Of a DNA stretch of 64,000 nucleotides, positions 36,221 to 47,300 are shown one piece after another (within the stretch, counting starts at the first letter, position 1; every line of letters begins with the position of its first letter). The DNA comes from Chenopodium formosanum (taxonomy: Eukaryota > Streptophyta > Magnoliopsida > Caryophyllales > Amaranthaceae), in the NCBI GenBank assembly GCA_024500155.1, contig CM044858.1, forward strand, positions 26,740,786 to 26,804,785, read 5' to 3'. Below the pieces are notes generated by a model. That model had not been told where the DNA came from and did no database searches. It saw nothing but the letters and a program-made list of their open reading frames with translations. The position numbers and the translations under genes were made by a program.

Positions 36221-37784
36221 CACTAGTAGAAAAATCGAATTAGGCACTGGTTCAAACCCCCCCATAACCCACCGGTTTTGAACCGGTGCCTAATTGGGGG
36301 GTGGCAATACTCCAGTAAAAAGCCACCGGTTAAAAACTGGTGGCAAAAACAATTATTGCCACTGGTTAACCGGTGGCCCAAATGCTACCCATAATTTTAT
36401 TTATTTTTTATTTAGCATAAATGCCACCGGTTAATCGGTGGAAATAACATGTATATGTAAATTTTTTTTTTTTTTGTCTTTTTCACTTTAAATATAATTG
36501 ACCAATTAACTAAAAAAAAAAATAAAAATTTCAACATCAAAAAAATTTCGACCAAGTTCATTCATTATAATCGGAAAAATTACAACATATAATCAAAAAA
36601 AATTAATAACGTATAAAAAAAAATTTACAATATAAATCAAAAAAAAAATTACAACAACGTCAAAATGAAAAAACCCCACCTTGGTTCTTCGATTTATATT
36701 CCTGCATCTTGATTCTTCGATTTATTAAGATCTAAATCAATAAACTTGCATCAATTAAAACAAAAAAATTAATAAAACTCATGAAACATAAATCCCAGAA
36801 AACCCAGAAGACCCAGAAAACCCGAAAAAAAAAATCAAATTAAAAACAACCCAGAAATTAAAAAAACCCAGAAAAATCAATTAATTAAAAACAACTTAAA
36901 CCCAGAAAAATTGAGGAAAAACGAATAAAAATCCCAAATTGATTATAATCGCATAATTAAACCCCAAAAAACGCATGCAATTTCAACTGAACACTCATGC
37001 AATTTTGAATTTAACATAAACTCAGAAACCCTCGAATAATAAAATTAAACCCAGAAACATAGACCCATAAACACTCATCAATTAAACCCATAAACCCAGA
37101 AAATTCCAAAATCAATTAAACATAGCAATTACAATTTATAAAATCTATTAAACCTAGAAACCCTAACCTCAAAACATCACACCCAGAAACTGCGAAAAAG
37201 GGCGTAAATTGCTATTGATGATGTAGATCTGTCGGTGTTGTTGATGTTGGTGTTGCTGGTGTGGTGGTGGCGTGGTGGTGGTTGCGTGGTGGTGATTTCG
37301 TGGGTAATAGGCAGGAGGATGCAGGAGGAGAACGGAGGAGAGAGGATGAAGGAGAGATTAGAAAGAGATGGATGAGAACGGAGGAGAACGCAAGAGGAGG
37401 GAGGACGCAGGAGGAGAACGGAGGAGAGAGGACGAAGGAGAGATTAGAAAGAGAAGAGAGCTCAGATCGAGAATGAAGAGGACGAAGGAGGAGAGAGAAG
37501 GAGAGATGAGAAAGAGATGAGAGATAATAGTGTTAAGGGGTTGAGTTATATAAGGGGTTATTCTGGAAATAGGGTTAAGGGGTTGGTTAATAAAATTGAG
37601 TTTTTTTTTTAACTATTGCCACCAGTTCAAACTGGTGGGATTAATCTTTTTCCCACCGGTTCAAACTGAACCGGTGGCAAAAGGCTTCCCTCAAAAACCC
37701 GCCTAAATTTCCCTATATTTTCCCCACCGGTTTTTAAAAACCGGTGGCCTTAGGGCGGTGCCAATCTCCTTTTTTCACCTAGTG
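36221..37784. mobile_element. Non-autonomous CACTA (EnSpm) transposon, 1,564 bp
   Basis: Ends CACTAGTAGAAAAA and, inverted, CACTAGGTGAAAAAA, with a 3-bp duplication TTT (36218-36220 and 37785-37787), the hallmark of CACTA elements. Both subterminal regions carry several near-palindromes built on CCACCGGTT/AACCGGTGG (four on the left, three on the right), likely transposase-binding repeats. The interior is A-rich on the left and purine-rich on the right, with an 87-bp direct repeat (about 37320-37370 and 37407-37457). No transposase. Confidence 0.92.
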
Positions 37785-38747
37785 TTTGGTCCCAAATTCA
37801 GTCTAAACTTTTTAACTCTTTCCTTTCAATTTATTTAATTTAATTTTTTATTATTTCATTGAAGTTTACTAACGCGTGTATTTTGTTATTCGAAAGAGGT
37901 ACGAGGCATCAAAGTATGTAATCTCATTGCTTTATTCTTGTAGAAAGCATGTTTATTATTTGATTAATTCCTAGTATTATGTTAGGGTGTTATTATTGCT
38001 TTCAAGAATCATGTTTAGGGTGCCTCTTATTCTTTCTAATATCATGTTAGTACCATGTTAGGTTTAAAGCTTTGATCTTTATTGCTTAGTGACATGCTAG
38101 GATTTGTTATTAATCTTGTTAGTATCATGCCTAGGATCTTGCTAATATATTTAAGCTTTGTTAACATGATTGCTATTGTTATCAAGCTTTATTATGATTA
38201 TGGTTATTATTATGTTGCTTGATGTATTTTATTATTATTATTGCTTGATTACGCCTTTTATGCATGTTTAAAGGGAATTTGTATTTGAAATCACGCTTAA
38301 TAAGATAATTAATAATTTGGTTTAGGATAATATGATTTTAATTTAAGTGATCGCCAATAATAGTTTTATTTGTGCATTAATATTCAACCAACATAGATAA
38401 ACAGGTTTAGGATTAATATAATGTTTGCATGTTAGTCAGAAAGCGCACATGAATACGAGTAGAATAAAGTAGAGGCCTATTTTATAGGGCGAGTCCTTTC
38501 TTTTGTAGATTGGATTCGTACCCTCATCCCCGAACCCTATTTGGTTCAAGACCTTATGGAGTTGATGATCTCCTAGATCGTTAAGGGGTGTAACCTTCAC
38601 CTTGTGATTGGTTTACAAGTTCCTAAAACTTGTTGGCGACTCTTTTGCTCTCTTTACTTTCCCTTTGGACGCCACCATACTTAAGTGCATGATCACAGTG
38701 GGGTTCAAGCTTGGGGTTATAATGCTTGAAATATTCCCCACATGACC

Positions 38748-39653
38748 CCTTTCCTCCATTTGTTTCAAATATTTCAACATGGCAACTGCATCACCACCAG
38801 ACATTTTCTTCGTCCTTTCCTTGTAGACCTCATGCTGTAGGTCTTTCAAAGTATACTCAAGGTCTCCATTTGCTTTAGAAGCAAAACATCCATGAATTTG
38901 TGTCATAGTCACACCTTGTTCAAAATAATCAACCAAGACCTTCCTGGCTCTACTATTAAATTTCTTCATTCTATACTCTTTCACTAACTTTGCCTTCCGT
39001 GGTGTTGGGTTGTGGGTATGTTCCAATTGCACTTTCTTTATTTCCCACTCCCCATCGTGGTTAACACTAGCATACACCTTAGCCTCACAGAGACATTTTT
39101 TTGACTTCCTCTTCCGTTGCCTTAAGTCTTCCGCAAACCCAACTCCCCCAATTACTCCTCCGGAACCAGACACATCCATAGCCTTAGCTCTTTTTTTTGC
39201 TTACTTCACCGCTCTCATGTCTGGTCTTCCCCAGCATTCACACCTCCATGTGGTTGCAATACGATCTCTTACAACACCTTTTGAATACGCACCTTGTGCC
39301 CGTGTCACTCCAAAACCTTGTTCTTGAGCGTATTCTTTGTAGTAACTCTCCACATCTTGCCATGTATTAAAAATCATTCCAACCTTAGGAGGATCAACAA
39401 GGTTATTCACTACCCTAACATTATTACTCCCAACTACTGTCTTCATTGTACCAATTGAATTCATAGGAGACATAAACTGCTCTGCATCCTGCTCGAAACC
39501 CTCTTCTTCACTTACCATATCTTCAGTATCAGTTCGTTCCATATCACTCAATTCATCCATACTATCAGCAACCAAAGAATCCAAACCATCCATACTTTGA
39601 AAATCCAACTTTTCAACACCATCCATGCTATTCTCCATTACTTGCACAAACAA
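38748..39653 (-). pseudogene. FAR1-RELATED SEQUENCE-type pseudogene, 5' half (FAR1 DNA-binding domain)
   Basis: ATG at 39653 (MFVQVMENSMDG). An acidic N-terminal region of about 90 residues is followed by the FAR1 zinc domain: VGMIFNTWQDVESYYKEYA, then WRCECWG, KKCLCEAKVYAS and LEHTHNPTP. An in-frame TAA near 39201 interrupts it; reading resumes at once in the same frame. The frame continues through GGDAVAMLKYLKQMEERGH to the solo-LTR insertion at 38747. A 19-kb Tat element sits about 420 bp upstream, in what would be promoter or 5' UTR. Confidence 0.85.
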
Positions 39654-39659
39654 AGTACT

Positions 39660-40072
39660 ATATCTACTGCAGTTATGTGTGTCAAAAATTGACTATTATA
39701 AGTATAAAACCATGAATCTATTGAATGATCTCCAAACATAAATATAAACTAAAACAGATTACACCTTTCTACCCACTATTACTATAACGATACAGATGTT
39801 AAGTGCTCTTATAAAAATGTTTGCTCATTATTCATAACACAATTCGATAATACTCCTTATCACACCTAATTCAGTAAGCTAATTACCTATTTCATATTTA
39901 TACTGATGATGGCAAATGAAGCATTATCATACTATCATGATACAATGCCATCCCATAACTAGGTTAAGTACTGCATACATCTTTCGTTCTATTATTAACA
40001 GAGATCGATCATAATTTATCATTTACAATAGTAATCAAAATAAAGTATGATAATCAAGTTGTTTCATGCTAC
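39660..40072. other. Former upstream region of the FAR1-like gene
   Basis: AT-rich, no ORF. It continues across the Tat element into 59174 onward, as shown by the ATTAC target duplication. Confidence 0.5.
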
Positions 40073-40466
40073 ATTACTGTAGACACCTAAAAATGTCTCC
40101 CCAAAACCAAACCCGATGATGAACAACCTTTTACCGCTATTATTGGTCGGGTTCAGTATTTAATCCCGAGAGTGCTTAAAAATCATATTTAATCAAATTC
40201 GTATTTCTAAATAGTCCATGGATCAGTCTTGGTGTTTGGTAAAAGCATAGTTTTAATTTCAGCCCAAAACCTTTTTTATTTTATTTTATTGTTTTATTAT
40301 TTATTTTTGGCCCAAACCTTTTATTTATTTCCTTTTATTTATTTTCTTATTTTAGCCCAATTTTTAATAAATCAGAAAATAGCCCGAAATTATCAATCGG
40401 CACTTAAAATGCTGAATGAAATTAGGGTTTAAAAATGAATTTAGACGGAAAAAGGACAAAATTGTC

Positions 40467-40712
40467 CCGCGTCAGGGCAAGAAATCCCGCGTCACGGGGA
40501 TCTTTCCCGTCTGACGGCAAAGAATCCCGTGTCACGGGAGACCTGATGTGACACGGGTACAGTATGTGTCCCTTCCGCGTAAATCCTAACGCGTATTCTT
40601 CCCCCGCTTTCTAAAAATATCCCGTGTCACACAAAAGTGCACCGTGTCACGGGATTTTCTACCGACTGACGGTGGAGTTTCCCGTGTCACGGTACATTTT
40701 TCCGTGTCACGG
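40467..40712 (+). repeat. Phased palindrome array 1 (LTR promoter)
   Basis: Units CCGYGTCACGG or CCGTCTGACGG start at 40467, 40487, 40507, 40527, (half unit 40546), 40622, 40642, 40662, 40682 and 40702. The period is 20 bp, the core 11 bp, and the spacers 9 variable bases. The unphased gap 40557-40621 may hold eroded units. Confidence 0.9.
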
Positions 40713-40772
40713 GAAACTGTTCTAGGGTTTCTGTCGTTTTAGGGTTCCGTGTGTTCCCTCAGCACATTTTTC

Positions 40773-40780
40773 TATAAATA
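40773..40780 (+). promoter_or_regulatory. TATA box of element 3 5' LTR
   Basis: TATAAATA in TTTTTCTATAAATACCCC, 61 bp downstream of the last palindrome unit. The 3' LTR has the same box at 58167. Confidence 0.7.
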
Positions 40781-41768
40781 CCCCCTCATTTCTGATGTAC
40801 GGGGCATCAATTAACTCTCTCATTTCTCTTCTATGCTCTAGCCTAAACACTAGCCTACCCTTCTAATCTTTCAAAATACCTTCCTTAAGCACTCCAAGGA
40901 GTCCGTACTTTACCCGGGGTTCTATCCTTAAACCACGGCGTGAAAGGTAGAACTGTTTGAGGGTTTGGCCCCAAATCAACTCATTTATTTTAATTTAATT
41001 TCATTTTAATTATTGTTTAATTAATTTTCCTTGAAGTTACTAACGCGTTTATTGTTTTTTATAGTAGCAAGCAAACAAAATCAAAGTAAGGAATCATGTT
41101 CCTTTTATTTCTATTATTTTTCTAACGATTTTATATTGTTGGATTTATTGCTATATTGCTTCCAATATTAATGTTTGTTTATTCTATATTTATTGATCAC
41201 CATGTTTCATGTTGAAGGGAATATGTAATTGAAAATCACGACTAATAAGATAATTTGGACAACCGGCTTAGGTTCATTTTAATCTTACTGTTAAATCGAA
41301 GTGATCACTAATAATTAGAGTTATGTGTTGCAATAATATTAAATCAATTTAGCATAATAATTGTTTGGAGCGAATTGAATATTTTGTTTGTATGCCTTTC
41401 AAATCATAGGAATGCTTTTCACAATAAGAATCGAGTAGAGGCCAACACGGGCGAATGTGACTCCATGACTCACTTCGTACCATCATCCCCGATCCTCCTT
41501 TCGTGGTTCCGAACCATATGGAGTTAGTAATCTCATGGATTATGAATGGGGTGTAACCTTCACGGGTCAATCTTTGTTGCCTTCGTTGTCCCTTAATCGT
41601 GGTTGCCTTAAATGATCCGTGAACGGTTTACAAGTTCCTTAAAAACTTGTTGGCGGCTCCCTACTTTCCTTGTCCCTAATCGTAATGTCAATTCCCACTT
41701 CCTATGAGTGCCAAGCATATTCACAACATGCTTTTTACGTAGGCGCACTTCAAACGACGCCTACATTT

Positions 41769-41786
41769 TGGCGACTCCACTGGGGA
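41769..41786 (+). other. Primer-binding site of element 3
   Basis: TGGCGACTCCACTGGGGA, 3 bp after the LTR. It starts with TGG, the complement of tRNA CCA. I believe this type of site is used with tRNA-Arg by Ogre-like elements, but I could not check it against a tRNA set. Confidence 0.7.
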
Positions 41787-42002
41787 GGATTCTTGGTTAT
41801 TTATCGATTTGAGTGATCGTTATTTAATCGAGATGAGTGGATGAGACTTGAAAGATTCTTGAAAAATATTCCTGTGATTAATTTGGCATTTTTGCATAAG
41901 CATAGACGTTTTAACGTTGAATTTAGATCTGTCCCGTAGGAAAAATTGAACAACTTGATTGCGTACGAAGAAAAACAGGGCACCAGTCAGATTTCCTGAC
42001 TG

Positions 42003-42093
42003 CCGTGTCACGGCAGGGTATGCCGTGTCACGGTACAGTGTACCGTCTGACGGTACACTATACCGCGACACGGGAATTTCTGCCGTGTCACGG
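42003..42093 (+). repeat. Phased palindrome array 2 (leader)
   Basis: Five units at 42003, 42023, 42043, 42063 and 42083, exactly 20 bp apart: CCGTGTCACGG (three), CCGTCTGACGG and CCGCGACACGG. A worn unit lies in phase at 41983. Confidence 0.95.
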
Positions 42094-42616
42094 CAGTCCT
42101 TAAATCAGCTCGGTGGCTTATTTTCCCTTCTCACAGTTGACTTCCTTCGATTTTTCTGAAAAACCGTATGTGTTCTACATACGTCTTAGCCCCGGTGGAT
42201 TTAAGCTCTATCAACCCAAAAACGCTCATGGCAATAAGGGTTCATCCGAGTCATTAAATCCACTCAAACCATGGAGTCGAGTTCGATTTCATCACGAACT
42301 CGCGGAGCCGCCCGTTGGCATACACCCTCAAGGGAGGCTGCCTTGCTAACGCGTCCAAACTCTTAACCAAGGTACCCTTTTGACACCCAAAGCTTGACCA
42401 TAGTCGAACATAGAACTTGACCTTAGGTTGAGAACTTTTTGCATCATCGTGACTAAATGCTACGTGGTTTATTTGGTACTAACCCATATGTGTTTGTTCA
42501 TTTTGTTTTTGGACTAATCTATGACCGAGGGTTTTTATTTCCACTTAGTAATTAGTACGGACCATAAAATCGATAAAAATCTGGAAAAACGTCACAAAAA
42601 GGCCTGGAACTGAGCA

Positions 42617-42726
42617 CCGCGTCACAGCAAGTCTGCCGTGACACGGTGAACAGTGCCGTGACACGGGACTTTCTACCGTTTGACGGTGGACTGTACCGTG
42701 TCACGACAGTCAGCACCGCGACACGG
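42617..42726 (+). repeat. Phased palindrome array 3 (leader)
   Basis: Six units at 42617, 42636, 42656, 42676, 42696 and 42716. Part of it (42656-42706) also matches array 1 in its spacers (TTTCTACCG.YTGACGGTGGA), so the arrays spread partly by duplication. Confidence 0.95.
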
Positions 42727-43214
42727 TGCCTAGGAAAATGTCCCGTTAGTCCTGTTTTGGTTCTGTGTGCGTACGAATGTGGTTTATGTGTCCAGCTTGG
42801 TGTCATGTATAGCTGTACGGTCATAACACGTGTCCATAACCTCACTTAATCACTCACAAGTCGTGTCGAGTTCACACACCTTTTCCTCGAGTCATTCACT
42901 ATTTTGTTCGTGACCGTACATTAGGAAAGTTTTGCGTATTTTTTCCTTTTTTTTAGGAGTAAGTCGGATGGTATCCTCCCATACATGCTTTCTTTGTTTT
43001 CAAAATTTTTTTTCTTCTTTCCCTTCTTATTTTCCGGATGGGTCAAGGATAAGTCTAGTCATTAAATGTGCGTTTATTTCAATATCACAGCACTTGGTCA
43101 AGAAGGAGGGGTAGATTGTTACGGTTTGAGTCGCTACCTCAACAACCTAAGAGGCGCACAAGAAAACCACCACAAGCATCCCCACGAAATCCATCTCCCA
43201 TTTACTTTCAACCA

Positions 43215-44330
43215 ATGGCCACTAAGGAAGATATGGAAAACATTAACCATGCCATTGACAGGTTATCTGCTATGATGGAAGTACTCACTACCAGGGTTCA
43301 CACGGTAGAACAGAACAATCAAAGCAATGCCGTTGTAGCAGCGATAGACAAAATCAGAGAACAAATGAGTAAGATCTCTGAGGAGTTCACCTATGTAGAA
43401 CAACCTGCCACTTCTCTGAACATAAGGGACAGGCTCCCTGAGAAGTTTTCCACTGCTGACATTCCCAAGTTCAAGCCTACTGATAACCCTATGTTCCACT
43501 TGAAAGCCTTTTCTCCAACCATGGCTCTTAAGGGGTTAAATGTGACACTCTTCCCTACTGTGTTCCCTCTTTCCCTGGAGCATGCCTGTCAACAATGGTT
43601 CTACTCTCTGGAATCCAAGCACGTTGCAACTTGGGAGGACGTTACTGAAAGTTTCATGAACCGCTACAAGTGTAACATCTGCACGTGAACTCTCCATTCT
43701 CAAACAGAAAGAGAATGAAGGCTTCACTACTTATTTAAGCAGGTGGAGGGAAACACAGCTGCACTGTTGGTGGATCCTCCCAAGGAGAAAGAGATGGTTC
43801 GCCTGTTTATTGCAAATCTGACTCACAAGTATAAGCAACACTTGAAATTTCTGCCACTGAACACTTTTAAAGCTGTGTACGATATTGGGATCAATATCGA
43901 AGATGAACTGATGAAGACTGCTGGTAGCAACAATAATAATAACAACAACACTTGGAAAAACAAGAAGAACGACAGTCCTTCTTCTTCGTCTTCCAAGCCC
44001 AATAATGCTACCAACAATGTCAATATCAATGATGTGCTGGCTCTTAATGCTGCCCCTTAGAGATTCCAAAGGCCAAGGAGGGTTTACACACCTTTGGGAA
44101 TGACTTATGATGCTGCTTTTGATCGCTTTCATAGTCAAGGATTGATTATGCCAATTGGACCTTTTCCAGAACCTCGACCAGAGAACAGAACTGCTAGCTA
44201 TAACCCCAATGCTCATTGCAAATTCCATCAAGGCAAAGGTCATACTACTAAAAAGTGTTGGAAGTTCAAGGATGCAATCCAGGACTTGATTGATGCTAAT
44301 AAACTTCTTGTCCCTCCAGGGGGCAAGAAG
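43215..44330 (+). pseudogene. gag: gag of element 3
   Basis: The likely start is ATG 43215 (MATKEDMENINHAIDRL), although the frame is open from 43068. Early residues form a predicted coiled coil (about 43215-43380). The capsid follows (FHLKAFSPTMAL, CQQWFYSLESKHVATWEDV). A frameshift near 43680 and a second near 43755 break the frame. The continuation (43743-44060, LFIANLTHKYKQHLKFL) ends at a TAG at 44058. Beyond it the same frame carries the Tat-type knuckle CKFHQGKGHTTKKC near 44216-44257. It makes the capsid and nucleocapsid; it is not functional as it stands. Confidence 0.88.
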
Positions 44331-47300
44331 CCTAATATTCAAACAGGTCCTCTTTCTGATGCTTTGGCTATCATGGGAGATGAAGTCTCCTTTGATCCGT
44401 CAATACTCATCCAACCTGTGGATGAACCTTTACCAGAAGTTGTTTATATTTCAAGCTGTGAAGAAGTTAACGGGATTTGGGATAGTGATGATGAAGACGT
44501 CTATCTCAAAAATATAGTTTGTTCATCTCTTGGCGGTGTTAATCTGAAAGATAGCGAAGATGTTTGGGGAGACCCTGAAGTCAAGGTTCTCACCAAAACT
44601 GGAAGGTTACAGCAACCCACTTCACCTACACCTCCACCGCAAGCACAACCAATAGTCGATCCCATAGACCCTGTAAGCAACGATGTGATCAAGAAATTGC
44701 AGAAAACCAAGGTGGAAATGAACGTTTGGAAGCTGTTGGCTACGTCTCATGAGCATCGGAAGGCTGTGATGAATGCCCTCGTGAAGATAGGAGTTGATAG
44801 TGACATGACTCCTCAAGGACTAGTCAGCTTTATCACTATTGAATTGCCAAGTCCTAATAACTTGATTTCCTTTTCTGACAAGGATTTTCCCCCGGAAGGG
44901 GATCAACATAACAAAGCCCTACACCTTACTGTGGTGTGTAGGCAAATGAATGTTCCCATGAGCCTAGTTGATAATGGCTCAGCAATCAAAGTATGCCCGT
45001 TGCGCACTGCGAAGATGTTGGGCATAAAAGATGAAGAATTAATTCCCTCTACTCAGGGGAGACGAGCTTATGATAATACTCGCCGTCAAGCCGTTGGTAC
45101 TATCATGTTGAATATCACTACTGGAGCCATCGAACGTCGCACCAAGTTTCAGGTGGTGGACATCAAGGCTTCTTTCAATTTATTGTTAGGTCGCCCTTGG
45201 CTTCATAAGTTGAAGGCGATCCCATCAACAGTGCACCAGAAAATTAAAGCTATAGTTGGAGGGGTTCCAATCACCATTGATGCCTCTCCCATGCGTATTC
45301 AAGTCATTGATACCCCCATCGATCATGTCGAGCATGATGAGGAAGATGAGGACCTCTGGGGGTTTTCTCTAGAAGATGTGCTTATGATCGAGGAAGATGA
45401 AAAGTGCCACCTCGAGTTTGACCCCTATTCTAAAGATAACATCAATGCGATTATGAAGAAACAAGGGCATTTCCCTGGGATGACCCTTGGCATCAAAAAG
45501 AAGATAGCTGAACTTTGGGGCCATCCAAGCTCGTTAAAGAAGGACACCTTTGGCCTGGGATTCATACCAACAAAGGAAGATATTAAGCAAGCTGTGATCA
45601 AGATGGTTGCTCGGAACGCAGCTCGAAAAGAAAACAAGGAGATGACTATAAATCCTTATCCCCTTACGCTCAATGGTCAATTCGTCAAGGAAGGAGAGAA
45701 TTTCCCGTGTTACGAATTTCCTGAACCTCTCATCTACAAGGGGAAACGTGAACCAGGTTTTGAGGTGTTCATGGATTGTGAATTCATCGACGAAGGTGAT
45801 GTCTCCTCATCAGCTGAAGAACCAACCCGCCCAGGTTCCGATGATATGAGCATTAATCTTCTTTTCGGGTTAGAAAAAAATGAACCTAGACCCACCAACA
45901 ATGACGACTCTGCGCTCATTCAAGCGGTCGTGTCAAGCAAAGTTTTTGATCCCTCGAAGTTAATTGCCCCAGCTGATGGTGTTCCGAAAGGATGGAGCAA
46001 GACGGTGAAGGTTACCATGCCGAATGGAGAAAAACTTGAAGTAACCACTGGCGAAGGCCCCATGTTTGATGAACCTGAATCGTCTGGGTCCGAGTTCGAG
46101 TTTGAGTCTGTTAATGAACCCTTAGGATCTAAGGCCGACCCCCTCTTTGCTATCGAATCTTTTTCTGTAGTTCCCTCTAGTGCTGAGCCTCTTGTTGAGT
46201 CTTCCCTTTCTAATTCTGGCGAGGTTGCAGCTGACCTTGCCCTCCTTGATGTAATAGCCAATGATTTCAATAAAATGAGTACCTTTGCTTACAATGTGTG
46301 TCATTCCCCCAACCCTGATCAATATTGCTTTGCTAATGATAAAAATGACAAAGAGATAATAAAAGCAATGGAAGAACATGATAATAAAACAGCAATTATC
46401 GAAGATACAGAAACAATCAATATTTCTAATGATACGACTACCAAAGAAGTAAAAATTGGATTAACACTAAGTCAAGAAGAACGCAAAGAGTTAATTAACT
46501 TACTTAGTGAATTTGTTGATGTATTTGCTTGGTCTTACCAAGACATGCCAGGTATTGACAGGGATATTGCACAACATACGATACCACTCATTCCAGGTAT
46601 GAAGCCCGTCAAGCAAAAGTTGCGTCGTATGAAGCCGAATGTGGCTCTCAAGTTCAAAGAAGAAATCAGAAAACAACTAGCTGCAGGTTTCATCAAGGTA
46701 TCCAAGTATCCAGAATGGATAACTAATATGGTTCCAGTCCCAAAGAAAGATGGAAGGGTCAGAATGTGTGTTGATTACAGGGATCTCAACAAAGTAAGTC
46801 ACAAAGATGGGTTCCCTCTACCTCACATTGACATTCTGGTCGACAACACATCAAACCATGCACTCCTTTCCTTCATGGATGGTTACGCTGGATATAACCA
46901 AGTGCTTATGGCCGAGGAAGACATGGAGAAAACCATATTCATCACACAGTGGGGAACATATTGCTATACGGTAATGCCATTCGGGTTGAAAAACGCGGGT
47001 GCCACCTACCAAAGAGCACCCACATTATTGTTACATGATATGATGCACAAAGAGGTGGAAGTCTATGTTGATGATATGATCGACAAATCAAAAGATCGCC
47101 CAGGCCACATCATTGCACTTCGCAAGTTCTTTGAAAGACTCCGCAAGTACAACATGAGATTAAATCCAGCAAAGTGTGCATTCGGAGTTACATCAGGTAA
47201 ATTGCTTGGCTATGTGATCAGTTCTCGAGGGATTGAAATAGATCCCACGAAAGTCAAAGCAATCATGGCCATGCCACCACCCAAGTTTGAGAAGGAGATT

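Larger units (their letters stand above)
35103..38742 (+). mobile_element. Solo LTR (Tat-type) splitting the FAR1-like pseudogene
   Basis: Begins TGTAGACACCC and ends CCCCACA, flanked by a perfect 5-bp duplication TGACC (35098-35102 and 38743-38747). The duplicated bases lie in the codons for Gly-His, where the two halves of the pseudogene rejoin. Without the CACTA inside it the LTR is about 2.07 kb. It has a TATA box (TATAAATAG) near 36031 and shares its first bases and much of its body with the LTR beginning near 62350. No internal region is present, so it arose by LTR-LTR recombination. Confidence 0.9.
40078..41765 (+). repeat. 5' LTR of element 3 (1,688 bp)
   Basis: Differs from the 3' copy by scattered substitutions and a few short indels (a few per cent by eye). 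U3 carries palindrome array 1 (40467-40712) ending about 60 bp before the TATA box at 40773. Its first 50 bp resemble the solo LTR at 35103. Confidence 0.95.

Noticed and set aside
36221..37784. Host gene in the purine-rich ORF at 37261-37476.
   Set aside because: Repeat-derived Arg/Glu-rich frame inside the CACTA element.
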